DNA of 64,000 bases from Pseudomonadaceae bacterium. Lineage in GTDB: Bacteria; Pseudomonadota; Alphaproteobacteria; UBA2136; UBA6156. The translations under genes were made by a program, and so were the position numbers. The stretch spans positions 62,001 to 126,000 of the forward strand of contig JACKLD010000013.1 in assembly GCA_024236095.1 (NCBI GenBank). Reading direction: 5' to 3'. Positions 1-8,779 of this stretch are shown one piece after another; position 1 is the stretch's first letter, and each line of letters begins with the position of its first letter. The notes beneath the pieces are model-generated. The model was not told the DNA's origin, did not search any database, and saw only the letters and a list, made by a program, of their open reading frames with translations.

Positions 1-1
1 G

Positions 2-280
2 GCCTTTGCCGAGGAGGCACAATACGGGGCTGAAGAGGCCGTGATGATGGACAGCGAGGCCTCGGTGCAGGCCGATGCCGGTGTGGCGATGCCCGACGGT
101 GAAGGTGAAAAGCTGGAAGACTACATGATGAAAGCGCCGGCCGATGTGGCGGGCGACGGTAAGGCTGCGGGCGAGATTGCCGCCGATGCCGCCGCCACCA
201 AGACGCCGTTGCCGCCCGAGATGGACATGGCCGCGCCGGAAGGTGATGACATGATGGGTGGGGAAGATGTTAGTAAATAG
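2..280 (+). CDS. C-terminal end of an acidic hypothetical protein (partial)
   Basis: The reading frame is open from the first complete codon of the window (base 2) to a TAG at 278-280, so the true start lies upstream of the window. The visible 92 residues are rich in Asp, Glu, Ala and Met (for example DDMMGGED near the end), with no recognisable domain, Cys pair or membrane segment. It looks like a disordered acidic tail rather than a folded domain. A terminator hairpin follows 17 bases downstream. I do not recognise the family. Confidence 0.55.
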   Translation, partial: AFAEEAQYGAEEAVMMDSEASVQADAGVAMPDGEGEKLEDYMMKAPADVAGDGKAAGEIAADAAATKTPLPPEMDMAAPEGDDMMGGEDVSK

Positions 281-297
281 TATGTTAGATGTTAGCA
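280..297. repeat. Degenerate ATGTTNGA-type spacer repeat (copy 1)
   Basis: GTATGTTAGATGTTAGCA matches 15 of 18 positions of the better-preserved copies at 2359-2383 and 49931-49955. It lies directly against a terminator hairpin, as the 49931 copy does. Confidence 0.4.
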
Positions 298-318
298 AAC
301 CCCGCTGATGCGGGGTTT
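297..318. terminator. Bidirectional hairpin terminator
   Basis: A perfect 9-bp stem, AAACCCCGC / GCGGGGTTT, closes a TGAT loop. It lies between the convergent partial CDS and the redoxin gene and can serve both strands. Confidence 0.8.
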
Positions 319-331
319 GTTGTGCAGGGCG

Positions 332-964
332 TCAATATTTCACCGAGCAGCCGTAGGGGCGGGTGGAGGAAGTGGCGGGGGTTTTGCCCGCCAGCACGGC
401 ATCCGCCGCCAGACGCACGTAGTTGTCGGCCTTGGAAATGTCGGCGGCGTTGAAGCTGGGGATGCTGTCGATGGCGCCCGCGTAGACCAGTTTGCCTTGG
501 GCATCGGCCACGAACATGTGAGGGGTTGTTTGTGCGCCGAGCAGTTTGCCGAGCGTGCTGCCGTGGGCGCCGTCGAGCACGTAGGCGGTGCCGTTCCAGC
601 CTTCCTTGGCCACGGCGGCGGGGGCGGAGTCGGCAGAGAGGTGACCCTCTTTGCCCGGGGCCGAGCTGTTGACGGTGAGCCAGCTTACCCCTTTGGCGGT
701 GGTCTCGGCCTGCAATTGCTGCATGGCTTTGGCATCGTAGAACTTGCGCACAAAGGGGCAGCCGGGGTTGGTCCACTCCAGCACCAGCGGTTTGCCACGG
801 TAGTCGGCGAAGGTGTGGGCGGCGCCGGCGCTGTCGGTAAAGCGGGTGTCGGCGGGCAGAATGTCTCCGACCTTGAGGGTGGCGGCATTGGCTGAAACAG
901 ACAAGCCGGCGGCCAGCGCCAAGGTGGCGGCGGTTTTGTAAGGCACGGTGCAGTGGTCGGCCAT
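332..964 (-). CDS. Secreted thioredoxin-like redoxin
   Basis: A 210-residue AhpC/TSA-type thioredoxin-fold protein. The first ~27 residues form a signal peptide ending ANA, so it acts in the periplasm. The peroxidatic-type Cys is in NPGCPFVRKFYD; there is no CxxC, and the likely resolving Cys is at the extreme C-terminus (PYGCSVKY). TPHMFVAD supplies the cis-Pro loop. The ATG at 964 is preferred over longer starts because GGGAG lies about 10 bases upstream. The role is probably thiol-peroxide handling or thiol exchange; the substrate is unknown. Confidence 0.8.
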   Translation of the reverse strand: MADHCTVPYKTAATLALAAGLSVSANAATLKVGDILPADTRFTDSAGAAHTFADYRGKPLVLEWTNPGCPFVRKFYDAKAMQQLQAETTAKGVSWLTVNSSAPGKEGHLSADSAPAAVAKEGWNGTAYVLDGAHGSTLGKLLGAQTTPHMFVADAQGKLVYAGAIDSIPSFNAADISKADNYVRLAADAVLAGKTPATSSTRPYGCSVKY

Positions 965-1123
965 GGGGGCGTCTCCCGTTGTTGCTGGCCCGAGTCTACC
1001 CGATGCGGGCGGAGGGGCAAACAGCTTTGTGCGACATGTAAGGAAGCGGTAAAATCGGTTGACGGCGCGGGCAGCCTCGGCCATAACTTGCGGCGTTGCG
1101 GATGGGGCCTTGCCCCCGCGCAT

Positions 1124-1198
1124 GGAGAATTAGCTCAGCGGTAGAGCACCACATTGACATTGTGGGGGTCACTGGTTCGATCCCAGTATTCTCCACCA
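1124..1198 (+). tRNA. tRNA-Val (GAC)
   Basis: The 75-nt gene folds as a cloverleaf: acceptor GGAGAAT pairs with ATTCTCC, the D arm contains AGCTCAGCGGTAGAGC, the anticodon loop TTGACAT gives anticodon GAC, and the T arm contains GGTTCGATCCC. The 3' CCA is encoded. Confidence 0.95.
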
Positions 1199-1261
1199 TG
1201 TTTATGTTCAAAATGTACAAAAACCAGAAACGATTTAACCATTTGTTATAAAATCGAGTTT

Positions 1262-1672
1262 TTATTCCAAAACCTTTTTATACAACAGTCGCTGATTGCC
1301 TTTCCCTGCATAATTGTCCAATGTTGCGTAGCACTCGTAGCCGAGCTTCGCATAAAATTCAGGTGCCTGAAAACTGATGGTGGTTAAATGGATGCCTTCA
1401 CAGAGTTTGGTTTTCGCAATTTTCTCAACGTGTTGAATGAGTCTTTTTCCAATATTTTGACCTCTAAACTTATCCGCTACAGCTAAATCCGTGATTGCAC
1501 ACCAACCTCCGAAGAACTTGCCGTGAACTATTCCTGCAAGTTCACCCTTCTCAACCCACTCAAAACAAAAATCTTCGTGTTTCTGTTTATAACCTCTAGA
1601 TTCGTTGAATTCCTCAAATAAATTGGCTATCCATCGTTTCTTCTCAGATGTAAGTGTCGCGGACTGGATCAT
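1262..1672 (-). CDS. GNAT-family N-acetyltransferase, AT-rich
   Basis: A 136-residue GNAT-fold protein. Motif A, the acetyl-CoA pyrophosphate loop, is visible as KFRGQNIGKRL, followed by the C-terminal Phe/Tyr-rich region (APEFYAKLGYECYA). The frame is open further upstream, but the first 16 codons would be translated from a dispersed repeat end at 1701-1726, so the ATG at 1672 is preferred. The gene is clearly more AT-rich than its neighbours and sits between a tRNA and a repeat, which suggests recent acquisition. The acetyl acceptor is unknown. Confidence 0.7.
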   Translation of the reverse strand: MIQSATLTSEKKRWIANLFEEFNESRGYKQKHEDFCFEWVEKGELAGIVHGKFFGGWCAITDLAVADKFRGQNIGKRLIQHVEKIAKTKLCEGIHLTTISFQAPEFYAKLGYECYATLDNYAGKGNQRLLYKKVLE

Positions 1673-1700
1673 CGCTACGATGAGTCTCTCTGTAGTTGAA

Positions 1701-1726
1701 GGGGCGCGTGCTCCTCGCAATGACGG
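1701..1726. repeat. Single end of a CCGTCATTGCGAGG-type dispersed element
   Basis: These 26 bases are the exact reverse complement of the left end of the element at 56348-56545 (positions 56348-56373). No second end is visible nearby, so this is a solo end lying just upstream of the GNAT gene. Confidence 0.75.
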
Positions 1727-1740
1727 GGGGAGATAGGAAG

Positions 1741-2295
1741 CTACTCCGTCACGTCGGCGGCGACTTGCATTTTGACAATGGTGTCGGGGTCGGTGACGGT
1801 GCCGTTGTCGAAGCGGTCGCCTTTCTTGATGGCATCGACGTGCTCCATGCCTTCCACCACCTGGCCCCAGACGGTGTACTGGCCGTCGAGCCCCGGGTTG
1901 GAGGCCAGCATGATGAAGAACTGCGCGTTGGCGCTGTCGGGCGCCATGGTGCGGGCCATGGAGACGATGCCGCGTGCGTGCATCTTGTTGTTGAATTCGG
2001 CCTTGAGATCGGGTTTGCTGCTGCCGCCGATGCCATCGCCATTGGGGCTGCCGGTTTGCGCCATGAAGCCGTCAATCACGCGGTGCCAGAGTTTGCCGTT
2101 GTAGTAGCCTTCGCGGGTGAGCTCCTTGATGCGGGCCACGTGGTTGGGGGCGACATCGGGGAACATCTGGATGGTCACACGGCCATCTTTGAGGTCGAGG
2201 TAGAGGGTGTTTTCGGGATCAAGGTTGGCGGGCAGGGCGGCGGCGGTGTTCATGAGGAAAGCTCCGATGATGGTGAGTAGGGTAAGAAGGCGCAT
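1741..2295 (-). CDS. Periplasmic cyclophilin-type peptidyl-prolyl isomerase
   Basis: A 184-residue cyclophilin catalysing Xaa-Pro cis/trans isomerisation. A signal peptide spans about residues 1-20 (MRLLTLLTIIGAF onward). Family blocks occur in order: LWHRVIDGFMAQTG (catalytic Arg region), ANAQFFIML and LDGQYTVWGQVVEGMEHVDAI. The ATG at 2295 is chosen because AAAGAG lies upstream and the signal peptide follows directly. It probably assists folding of exported proteins. It is close to PpiA/PpiB, and I cannot choose between those names. Confidence 0.85.
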   Translation of the reverse strand: MRLLTLLTIIGAFLMNTAAALPANLDPENTLYLDLKDGRVTIQMFPDVAPNHVARIKELTREGYYNGKLWHRVIDGFMAQTGSPNGDGIGGSSKPDLKAEFNNKMHARGIVSMARTMAPDSANAQFFIMLASNPGLDGQYTVWGQVVEGMEHVDAIKKGDRFDNGTVTDPDTIVKMQVAADVTE

Positions 2296-2358
2296 GGGTT
2301 GCTCTTTCTGTTGTTGGCGGAGTGTAGCGGGGGTGGGGGTGATAGTAAACAGATGTTC

Positions 2359-2383
2359 GAATGTTCGATGTTGGCATGTTCGA
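2359..2383. repeat. ATGTTCGA-type spacer repeat (copy 2)
   Basis: The block GAATGTTCGATGTTGGCATG and the next five bases match 24 of 25 positions with the reverse complement of 49931-49955. Internally it is a run of 7-8 nt units (ATGTTCGA, ATGTTCG, ATGTTGGC). It lies in the 223-bp gap between the cyclophilin and HAD genes. Confidence 0.7.
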
Positions 2384-2386
2384 TGG

Positions 2387-2438
2387 TTTGCCGCTTTTGT
2401 CATCCTGACGCGCTGCGCTTGTTGCGGAAAGCGGCAAA
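2387..2438. repeat. 11-bp inverted repeat with a 30-nt loop
   Basis: TTTGCCGCTTT at 2387-2397 is the reverse complement of AAAGCGGCAAA at 2428-2438. It adjoins the spacer repeat at 2359-2383, continuing the pairing of that repeat with hairpins. It could terminate the upstream HAD transcript, although no T-run follows. Confidence 0.5.
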
Positions 2439-2518
2439 ATGGAACGGCCTTTGGCCGTGGGCTTGTAGGCTGTTCGTGGATACCGGCCTGGTGCGAGCCT
2501 CTGAGGGGAAAGGCGGGG

Positions 2519-3226
2519 TTAGGCTTCCAAGGTGGTGAGGAGGGGGAGGAAGGCGTCCCAGTGGGGGATGACATGGTGGGCGCCGGCGGCCTTGAGATGG
2601 CTGGCGGCGTCTTCGGGGTGGGTGTGCAGGCCCACGTAGCCCACTACGGTGAAGCCTGCGGCCAGCCCTGCCTGCACGCCGCTGGGAGTGTCTTCCACTG
2701 CCAAACAGGTGGCGGGGTTGACGCCGAACTGCTGGGCGGCGTGGAGGTAGACATCCGGCGCCGGTTTGCCGCGCATGGTGGGGATGGCCGAGTAGACATG
2801 TTGGCGGAAGATGCTTGGCAGGTGGACGGAGGTTTCCGTGACGACGTTGGAGAGGGTGAGGGCGGCCCGTTCCGGCACGCTGTTGGTGCACACGCACAGG
2901 TTGCGGCCTTGGGCATGCAGGGTGGCCAGCGCCTGCGGTGCGCCGGGCGCCGCGGGCATGCCCTGGATGAGTTGCTTGTGCAGCCACTGTTTGCGGCGGG
3001 CGAGGAAGTCGGTGAGGTCGAGTTTGGCGCCGTAGTCGGCTTCGATGGCATCGAGCAGGCCTTGGCCCGCCTTGCCGCGGTAGCCGTTTTCCTTCGTCCA
3101 GTCGTCTACTTGAATGGGCACGCCGTACTCGGCTTGCACCATCTCCACACAGTTGGGCACCGAGGTGGAGAAGGTATCGACCAATGTGTCGTCCATATCG
3201 AAGGCGAGAAGGCTAAAAGCAGGCAT
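2519..3226 (-). CDS. HAD-superfamily phosphatase (phosphoglycolate phosphatase-like)
   Basis: A 235-residue HAD subfamily IA hydrolase. Motif I is DMDDTLVDT, with the nucleophile Asp near residue 10; motif II is VCTNS; the motif III Lys is in RGKPAPDVY; motif IV is VEDTPSG. The helical cap lies between motifs I and II. It is expected to dephosphorylate a small metabolite in the cytoplasm; phosphoglycolate is the usual guess, but the sequence does not prove it. A near-consensus promoter ends five bases before the ATG, so its mRNA is predicted to be leaderless. Confidence 0.85.
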   Translation of the reverse strand: MPAFSLLAFDMDDTLVDTFSTSVPNCVEMVQAEYGVPIQVDDWTKENGYRGKAGQGLLDAIEADYGAKLDLTDFLARRKQWLHKQLIQGMPAAPGAPQALATLHAQGRNLCVCTNSVPERAALTLSNVVTETSVHLPSIFRQHVYSAIPTMRGKPAPDVYLHAAQQFGVNPATCLAVEDTPSGVQAGLAAGFTVVGYVGLHTHPEDAASHLKAAGAHHVIPHWDAFLPLLTTLEA

Positions 3227-3231
3227 AGCCT

Positions 3232-3260
3232 GTTATAGGCGGTTGGGCGGTGGGGGTCAA
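3232..3260 (-). promoter_or_regulatory. Promoter of the HAD phosphatase gene; predicts a leaderless mRNA
   Basis: On the minus strand, TTGACC (3260-3255), a 17-nt spacer and TATAAC (3237-3232) are followed by only five bases before the ATG at 3226. A start site 6-7 nt after the -10 would fall on the A of the ATG. No Shine-Dalgarno site is present. Confidence 0.7.
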
Positions 3261-3318
3261 ACCATGCGCGCTTTGGGCTTGCCAATGCCTGTGCTTTTGC
3301 TTACACATGGCGGCACGG

Positions 3319-3392
3319 GCGGGTATAGTACATCGGTAGTATGCAAGCTTCCCAAGCTTGAGAGACGGGTTCGATTCCCGTTACCCGCTCCA
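3319..3392 (+). tRNA. tRNA-Gly (CCC)
   Basis: The 74-nt cloverleaf has acceptor GCGGGTA pairing with TACCCGC, anticodon stem CAAGC/GCTTG and loop TTCCCAA, giving anticodon CCC, plus T arm GGTTCGATTCC. The 3' CCA is encoded. An IS-like end begins seven bases downstream. Confidence 0.93.
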
Positions 3393-3398
3393 GATTAT

Positions 3399-3470
3399 CT
3401 AGGTTCTGTGGACATTCATACGGAATGATGTAAGCGGCCCCCAAAAAGAAGGGGAACAGGGTGTTGCGGG
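3399..3470 (+). mobile_element. Solo left end of an IS5-like element
   Basis: CTAGGTTCTGTGGACATTCA and the next ~50 bases align closely, with small gaps, to the minus-strand left end of the remnant at 8780-9006 (shared blocks TAGGTTCTG, AATGATGTAAGCGGC and GAAGG-GAACA). Homology stops near 3470. No transposase remains. It lies just downstream of tRNA-Gly and upstream of the GDH gene. Confidence 0.65.
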
Positions 3471-3568
3471 GCCTTGTGCGTCATAACTGCGGCAGGGGGT
3501 TATGCTGCCTGATGCCAAGATAGGCCCGCCGCTTGACGCCGCCCGCCGGTGCGCCCAGCCTGAACGTC

Positions 3569-6500
3569 ATGACACCGACCCGCGATATTGCCGTCCAAGT
3601 GCCGGACGTGCGCAAACTGCCCGCCAAACTTTCCACCAAGGCCCGCCGCATGGCGCAGGTATTCGGCGACGATTTGCCCAGCCACATGTGGTCGTTTTTG
3701 GACGATGCGGCGTTGGCCGCCCTGCTGGAACGCATGGCAGATGCACTGGCGAAAGCTCCCAAAGGTGGTTTTTGGTTCTGGCATTACAAGGAGCCGGCCA
3801 CCGGCTCGCTGCACATGTTGGTGCAGGCGAAAAGCCAACCGTTCTTGAGTGACACGGTGGCACTGGCGGCACGGCGTTTCGGCACCGTGATGGGCATTGC
3901 CCAACCGCCCCACACCGCCAACGCCGGGCGCAGCGACACGCTGGTGTACGTGGCGCTGGACATGCCCCCTACCACCGACCTTGCCGCCTTGAAGCAGGCC
4001 GTGCGCAGCGGCGTGGTACTGGCACAGGCGGCGGTGGACGACTTCCCTGCCACGGTGGCCAAATTGCAGGAGAGGATGGCCGCCCACCCCCTCGCCAGTG
4101 AGGAGGAAACCGCGTTTTTGAATTGGCTGCTGGCAGGCAATTTCATTTTCCTCGGCTACCGTTGTTATGATTTCTCCGCCAAGGGCAAGGCGTTGTCGGT
4201 CAAGGCCCACAAGGGCAGCGGCTTGGGCATTTTGCGCGAAAAGCTGGCCCCCAGCGCGGTCGACGCCGCCACCGAAGTGGACAAATTGGGCGGCAGTCTG
4301 GTGCGCTACATTGATGACGGCGGGTGGTTGCAGCTTTCCAAATCGCCCGACACCTCGCAGGTACACCGCCCGGTGGCAATGGATTACGTGGGCCTGCTGG
4401 AGCGTGATAGCAAAGGCAATTTGCTGCGGGAACACCGTTTTTTGGGCCTTTATACCTCGCAGGCTTATACCAGCAACGTGCGCGACATTCCGCTGGTGCG
4501 GGCGCGGATCGCCGAGGTTATCGCCCGTGCGCCATGGCCTGCCGGCGGTGACAACCACCGCACGCTGGTGAACGTGCTGGAGACATTCCCTCGTGACGAG
4601 CTGTTTATGGTCAGCACCGCCGAACTGTTGCAGTTGGCGGTGGCCACCGTGCATGCGCGCAAACAGGCAGACGACACCACGGTGATGATGCGGGCCTCGC
4701 CCCGCGAACAGGCGGTCAGCGTGTACATGCTGGCGCCGATGGCCCGTTACAACAGTTTTGTGCGTGACCGCGTGCGCGCCTTGTTGATGGAGCGTCTGGA
4801 CGGCCTGAACAGCGAGTACAAGGTGGAAATGGCCGATGGCGTGCTGGCACGCATGCTGTTCAAGATCCGTACCGCCACCATGCCGGATGCCGCCACCGAA
4901 CAACGCCTGATGGACGACGTGCGCCGGCTGGTACGCGGCTGGAGTGACCGCGTGAAGCTGGCCCTGTTTGAGCAACTGGGGGCCGCACAGGGCCAGAAAG
5001 TATGGCACATGGTGCGTGAAGCCATCGCCAGCGCAGCCTACCAAGAACGCACTGGCGAGGACGACGCGGTGGGCGACCTGATGGCCGTACACCATCTGGC
5101 TGCCGGAGAAGACGGCGACAGCCATGTGCGCCTGTGCGGGACGGCTGTGCGCGTGGTGACGCGGGGCCGCATGCTGACCTTGGGCGACATGATGCCGGTG
5201 TTGCGGTCGTTCGGCCTCAATGTGTTGAGCGAGCAGACCTTTTCCCTCAGCTCCAACGGCGAGGCGTATTGCCTGCATGTGTTTGCCTTCAATCCCGACG
5301 AACATGCCGCCGCGCTGGCCCATGCCGAGGTGCTGGGACGCGGCATCCGCGAAGCGTTGGCCGGCATCCGCGTGGTGGACAGTCTGAACACCCTGACCCA
5401 GCACGGCCTGCCGCTGGACGCCACCTGCGTGTTGCGGGCGCTGACCGCCTATATGCAGCAGGTCAACCAGCGCTTTAGCCCGGGAGCCGTCCGCAAGGTG
5501 TTGCGCAGCTATCCGGCGTTGGCCAGCCACCTGTGGGAGATGTTTTGCGCCGCCCATCATCCCGACAACGACCTGAAAACCCGTTCGGCCAAAATGACCG
5601 CGTTGCAGCGACGGTTGCCGCCATTGCTGGCCGCTCTGCCGGATGCCGACAGCGATCGCATCGGCCGCGCGCTGGTGGACGTGTTGGCGGCGTGTTTGCG
5701 CACCAATTTCTGGCAAGGCGAGGGTGCGGCATTGGCGTTCAAGTTCGACTCTTCGCGCATTGCCGCGCTGCCGCAACCGCGCCCGTGGCGCGAGATCTTC
5801 GTCTTCGCCATGGAAGTGGAAGGCATTCACCTGCGCGGCGGGCCGGTGGCGCGCGGGGGTATCCGCCACAGCGACCGCATGAGCGATTATCGCACCGAGG
5901 TGCTGGCCCTGCAAACCGCACAAATGCGGAAAAACACCATTATCGTGCCGGAAGGCGCCAAGGGTGGGTTCGTGGTGAAAGCGGCGCTGCCCGATGATCG
6001 TGGTGCCGCCCAGGAACTGGTGCGCGGCTGCTACCGCCGCTACATCAACGCGCTGCTGAGCGTGACCGACACCCGCGCCGGCGCCAAGGTGGTGCCGCCA
6101 CGCAAAGTGGTGCGTCATGACGGCGACGACCCGTATTTGGTGGTGGCCGCCGACAAGGGCACGGCCACCTTCAGCGACCTTGCCAACCAAACGGCGGAGG
6201 AGGCCCGTTTTTGGCCGCTGCCCAAAGGCCATCAGCCGCAGGGTTTTTGGCTGGGTGATGCCTTTGCCAGCGGCGGCAAACACGGCTACGACCACAAGGC
6301 GATGGGCATTACCGCCCGTGGTGCATGGGTAAGCGTGGAGCATCACTTGAAGGCGCTTGATATCGCCCCTTCGGCCAGACGTCCGCTGACCATGGCGGGT
6401 ATCGGCGATATGGGGGGCGATGTGTTCGGCAACGGCTTGCTGCTGTGCGAGCATGCGGCGTTGGTGGCGGCGTTCAACCACAAGCATATCTTCCTCGATC

Positions 6501-8248
6501 CGACTCCCGACCCGAAGGCCGCTTATGCGGAGCGCAAGCGGCTGTTCAAGCAGGTGGCCGGATGGGAGGCGTATGATGCCACCAAGATTTCCAAGGGCGG
6601 CGGGGTTTTCCTGCGTAGCGCCAAAAGCATCACCCTTTCCAAGCAGGTGCAGGCCCTGCTGGGCTTGAAAAAAGCCGAGGCCACGCCTGCCGAGGTCGTT
6701 CAGGCCATTTTGCGTGCCGAGGTGGATGTGCTGTGGAACGGCGGCATTGGCACCTACATCAAGGCCGGACATGAAAGTCATGCCGATGCTGCCGACCGCG
6801 CCAACGACGAGGTGCGGGTGAACGCCGCCGAGGTGCGCGCCAAGGTGATCGGCGAGGGCGGCAACCTGGGTATTACCCCCGACGGCCGTGTGGAGCTGGC
6901 CCTGCGCGGGGTGCGGCTGAACAGCGACGCGGTGGACAACTCGGCCGGGGTTTCGGCCAGCGACCACGAGGTGAACCTGAAGATTCTGTTCAGCGAGGCC
7001 AAGCGCGCCGGCAAACTCAGCGAACCCCAACGGCTGAAACTATTGCCCGCGCTGACCGATGCGGTGGCCGCGTTGGTGCTGGACGACAACGGTCTGCAAA
7101 ACCTTGCGCTCTCGGCCGAAGAGGCCGGCGATGCCACCTACCACAAGGAACTGTTGGGATGGCAACAGGAAATGCTGAAGCGCGGGCATTTGCACCCGGA
7201 CGTAGACACCCTGCCCACCGCCGAAGCACTGAGGCAGCGCCACCGCCATGCTTATGTCCGCCCCGAGCTGGCCAGCATGTTGGCCGGCACTAAGGCGGCC
7301 TTGCGCGCCCAGATTGCCGGCAAGCTGGATTATGACGGCCCGCTGATGCGCCAACTGCTGCACGCTTACTTTCCCGCTGAGGTTGAAAGAACGTTTTCCC
7401 AGCTGATCGATTACCATCCTTTGGCCCACGAGATTACTGACACCATGGTGACCAACATGGTGGTCAACCGCTGCGGGCTGTTGATGGGGCAGCACTTGCA
7501 AACCGACTTCGCCTGCACGCCGGAAGACGCGGTGAAGGCCATTTTGGTGGCGATCGGGCTGGTGGGCGCGCCGGAACTTTGGCACAGGTTCGACGCCGCC
7601 ATGCCCAAGCTCTCGTTGCACACCCAACTGGCGATTTATCAGCGCTTGCGCACCGTTATTGCCACACAGGCGGGCTGGGTGCTGAGCCACGGCCAGCCGA
7701 TCGACCACAAGCTTTGGCTGGAGCGGCTGCAAGGTACCAGCCTCGGTCTGATGGAGCGGTTGGACCAGCTGTTGCCCGCCCAAGCCAGGAAAGACGTGTC
7801 CGCATGGCAGGACGACTGGCGCAACCAGGGTGTTCCGGCGACCTTGGCCAAGCAGATGGCCCTGCTCTCGGCTGCCAGCATGGTGCCCCATGTGCTGTTG
7901 CTGGCCGAAGAGACCAAGCGCAAACCCGCCGAGGTGATGAAGCTCTACCTTGCCGTCGGTGAAAGCCTGATGTTGCCCGCAGTTACCGCGCGTATCCGTA
8001 CCATGCAGGTGGCCGACCGCTGGACCCGCCCCGCCCTGCAGGCGATGGTACGCGAGGTGATGGCACGTCAGACCCGCCTGACCGCGTTGCTGCTGAAACG
8101 CAAGACCACCACCGACAGCTGGCTAAGGGTGTGCGGCGGAAAATGCCAGCGCTACAACATGCTGGCGCGTGAATTGGTGCGTGCGCGCGAGCCGACCATC
8201 GGTATGCTGACCGTGCTGTTGGGGCGGTTGCGGGAACTGGAAGAGTAG
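3569..8248 (+). CDS. NAD-dependent glutamate dehydrogenase, large (Bac_GDH) type
   Basis: A 1,559-residue enzyme of the ~180-kDa class, oxidatively deaminating L-glutamate to 2-oxoglutarate and ammonia with NAD+. The N-terminal half is regulatory; the catalytic half carries YRTEVLALQTAQMRKN, VPEGAKGGFVVK (substrate/Lys region), VVAADKGTATFSD, GDAFASGGKHGYDHK and TMAGIGDMGGDVFGNG (nucleotide-binding core). Length is typical of the family. The ATG at 3569 is preferred to a TTG at 3533: neither has a ribosome site, but TTGACG with a 17-nt spacer lies before it. The gene feeds amino-acid carbon into the TCA cycle and is convergent with the XRE regulator. Confidence 0.95.
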   Translation: MTPTRDIAVQVPDVRKLPAKLSTKARRMAQVFGDDLPSHMWSFLDDAALAALLERMADALAKAPKGGFWFWHYKEPATGSLHMLVQAKSQPFLSDTVALAARRFGTVMGIAQPPHTANAGRSDTLVYVALDMPPTTDLAALKQAVRSGVVLAQAAVDDFPATVAKLQERMAAHPLASEEETAFLNWLLAGNFIFLGYRCYDFSAKGKALSVKAHKGSGLGILREKLAPSAVDAATEVDKLGGSLVRYIDDGGWLQLSKSPDTSQVHRPVAMDYVGLLERDSKGNLLREHRFLGLYTSQAYTSNVRDIPLVRARIAEVIARAPWPAGGDNHRTLVNVLETFPRDELFMVSTAELLQLAVATVHARKQADDTTVMMRASPREQAVSVYMLAPMARYNSFVRDRVRALLMERLDGLNSEYKVEMADGVLARMLFKIRTATMPDAATEQRLMDDVRRLVRGWSDRVKLALFEQLGAAQGQKVWHMVREAIASAAYQERTGEDDAVGDLMAVHHLAAGEDGDSHVRLCGTAVRVVTRGRMLTLGDMMPVLRSFGLNVLSEQTFSLSSNGEAYCLHVFAFNPDEHAAALAHAEVLGRGIREALAGIRVVDSLNTLTQHGLPLDATCVLRALTAYMQQVNQRFSPGAVRKVLRSYPALASHLWEMFCAAHHPDNDLKTRSAKMTALQRRLPPLLAALPDADSDRIGRALVDVLAACLRTNFWQGEGAALAFKFDSSRIAALPQPRPWREIFVFAMEVEGIHLRGGPVARGGIRHSDRMSDYRTEVLALQTAQMRKNTIIVPEGAKGGFVVKAALPDDRGAAQELVRGCYRRYINALLSVTDTRAGAKVVPPRKVVRHDGDDPYLVVAADKGTATFSDLANQTAEEARFWPLPKGHQPQGFWLGDAFASGGKHGYDHKAMGITARGAWVSVEHHLKALDIAPSARRPLTMAGIGDMGGDVFGNGLLLCEHAALVAAFNHKHIFLDPTPDPKAAYAERKRLFKQVAGWEAYDATKISKGGGVFLRSAKSITLSKQVQALLGLKKAEATPAEVVQAILRAEVDVLWNGGIGTYIKAGHESHADAADRANDEVRVNAAEVRAKVIGEGGNLGITPDGRVELALRGVRLNSDAVDNSAGVSASDHEVNLKILFSEAKRAGKLSEPQRLKLLPALTDAVAALVLDDNGLQNLALSAEEAGDATYHKELLGWQQEMLKRGHLHPDVDTLPTAEALRQRHRHAYVRPELASMLAGTKAALRAQIAGKLDYDGPLMRQLLHAYFPAEVERTFSQLIDYHPLAHEITDTMVTNMVVNRCGLLMGQHLQTDFACTPEDAVKAILVAIGLVGAPELWHRFDAAMPKLSLHTQLAIYQRLRTVIATQAGWVLSHGQPIDHKLWLERLQGTSLGLMERLDQLLPAQARKDVSAWQDDWRNQGVPATLAKQMALLSAASMVPHVLLLAEETKRKPAEVMKLYLAVGESLMLPAVTARIRTMQVADRWTRPALQAMVREVMARQTRLTALLLKRKTTTDSWLRVCGGKCQRYNMLARELVRAREPTIGMLTVLLGRLRELEE

Positions 8249-8270
8249 ACGGAAGCGGCCCTGAACGGCT

Positions 8271-8669
8271 TTAGGCGGCGTCTTTCTCGTGCAGGCTTTT
8301 GACCATGGCCAGCACGTGCCTGCGCACGTCGTCGCTGAGACTGTAATAGGCTTTCAGCAGGTCGATGGTTTCTTTCTTGTTCATCACGTCGGCATCCATG
8401 GTGACATGGTCTTCGGCCACCTTGCGCACCTCGGCGGCGGGGGCTTCATCGAAAAAGAACGACGGCGTAACCTTTAGCGCACCGGCAATCTGCATCAGGC
8501 GGCTGGCGCCCACACGGCAGCTTCCCTTCTCATACTTTTGGATCATCTGGAAGCTGACGCCGACCTTGTCGGCCAGTTGCTCCTGGGTCATCCCCAACAG
8601 CAGGCGACGCTGGCGCAGACGCTGGCCAACGTGGCGGTCGACGGGATTGGCGGTACGGGTCTGGATCAT
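8271..8669 (-). CDS. XRE-family helix-turn-helix regulator
   Basis: A 132-residue DNA-binding protein. The HTH covers roughly residues 13-70 (GQRLRQRRLLLGMTQEQLA, then FQMIQKYEKG), followed by a charged linker and a C-terminal helix (LLKAYYSLSDDVRRHVLAM), a layout common in alphaproteobacterial Cro/CI-like regulators. An ATG at 8681 overlaps the -10 box, so the ATG at 8669 is taken as the start. The gene converges on the GDH gene with a 22-bp gap; regulation of GDH is only a guess. Confidence 0.8.
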   Translation of the reverse strand: MIQTRTANPVDRHVGQRLRQRRLLLGMTQEQLADKVGVSFQMIQKYEKGSCRVGASRLMQIAGALKVTPSFFFDEAPAAEVRKVAEDHVTMDADVMNKKETIDLLKAYYSLSDDVRRHVLAMVKSLHEKDAA

Positions 8670-8679
8670 TGTGGGAGAC

Positions 8680-8708
8680 ATTATAGGGCAAAAGTCGGAT
8701 GAATACAA
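8680..8708 (-). promoter_or_regulatory. Promoter of the XRE regulator; decides the start codon
   Basis: On the minus strand, TTGTAT (8708-8703), a 17-nt spacer and a consensus TATAAT (8685-8680) are followed by ten bases and then the ATG at 8669. Transcription should begin 0-4 nt before that ATG, giving an essentially leaderless message. Confidence 0.7.
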
Positions 8709-8779
8709 TCCTATGTTGTTATGTTGAGCCTTTTTATACGCGAGCGCTAGGGGTTGTGCCCAGCATAACCATCAGAGAC

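Noticed and set aside
3319..3392. Anticodon TCC for the tRNA-Gly
   Set aside because: With a 5-bp anticodon stem CAAGC/GCTTG the 7-nt loop is TTCCCAA, which places CCC at positions 34-36.
3500..7030. A 1,176-codon open frame antisense to the GDH gene
   Set aside because: It is a codon-composition shadow of the GDH gene: His/Gln/Gly-rich, no domain, no ribosome site, while the other strand is a certain gene.
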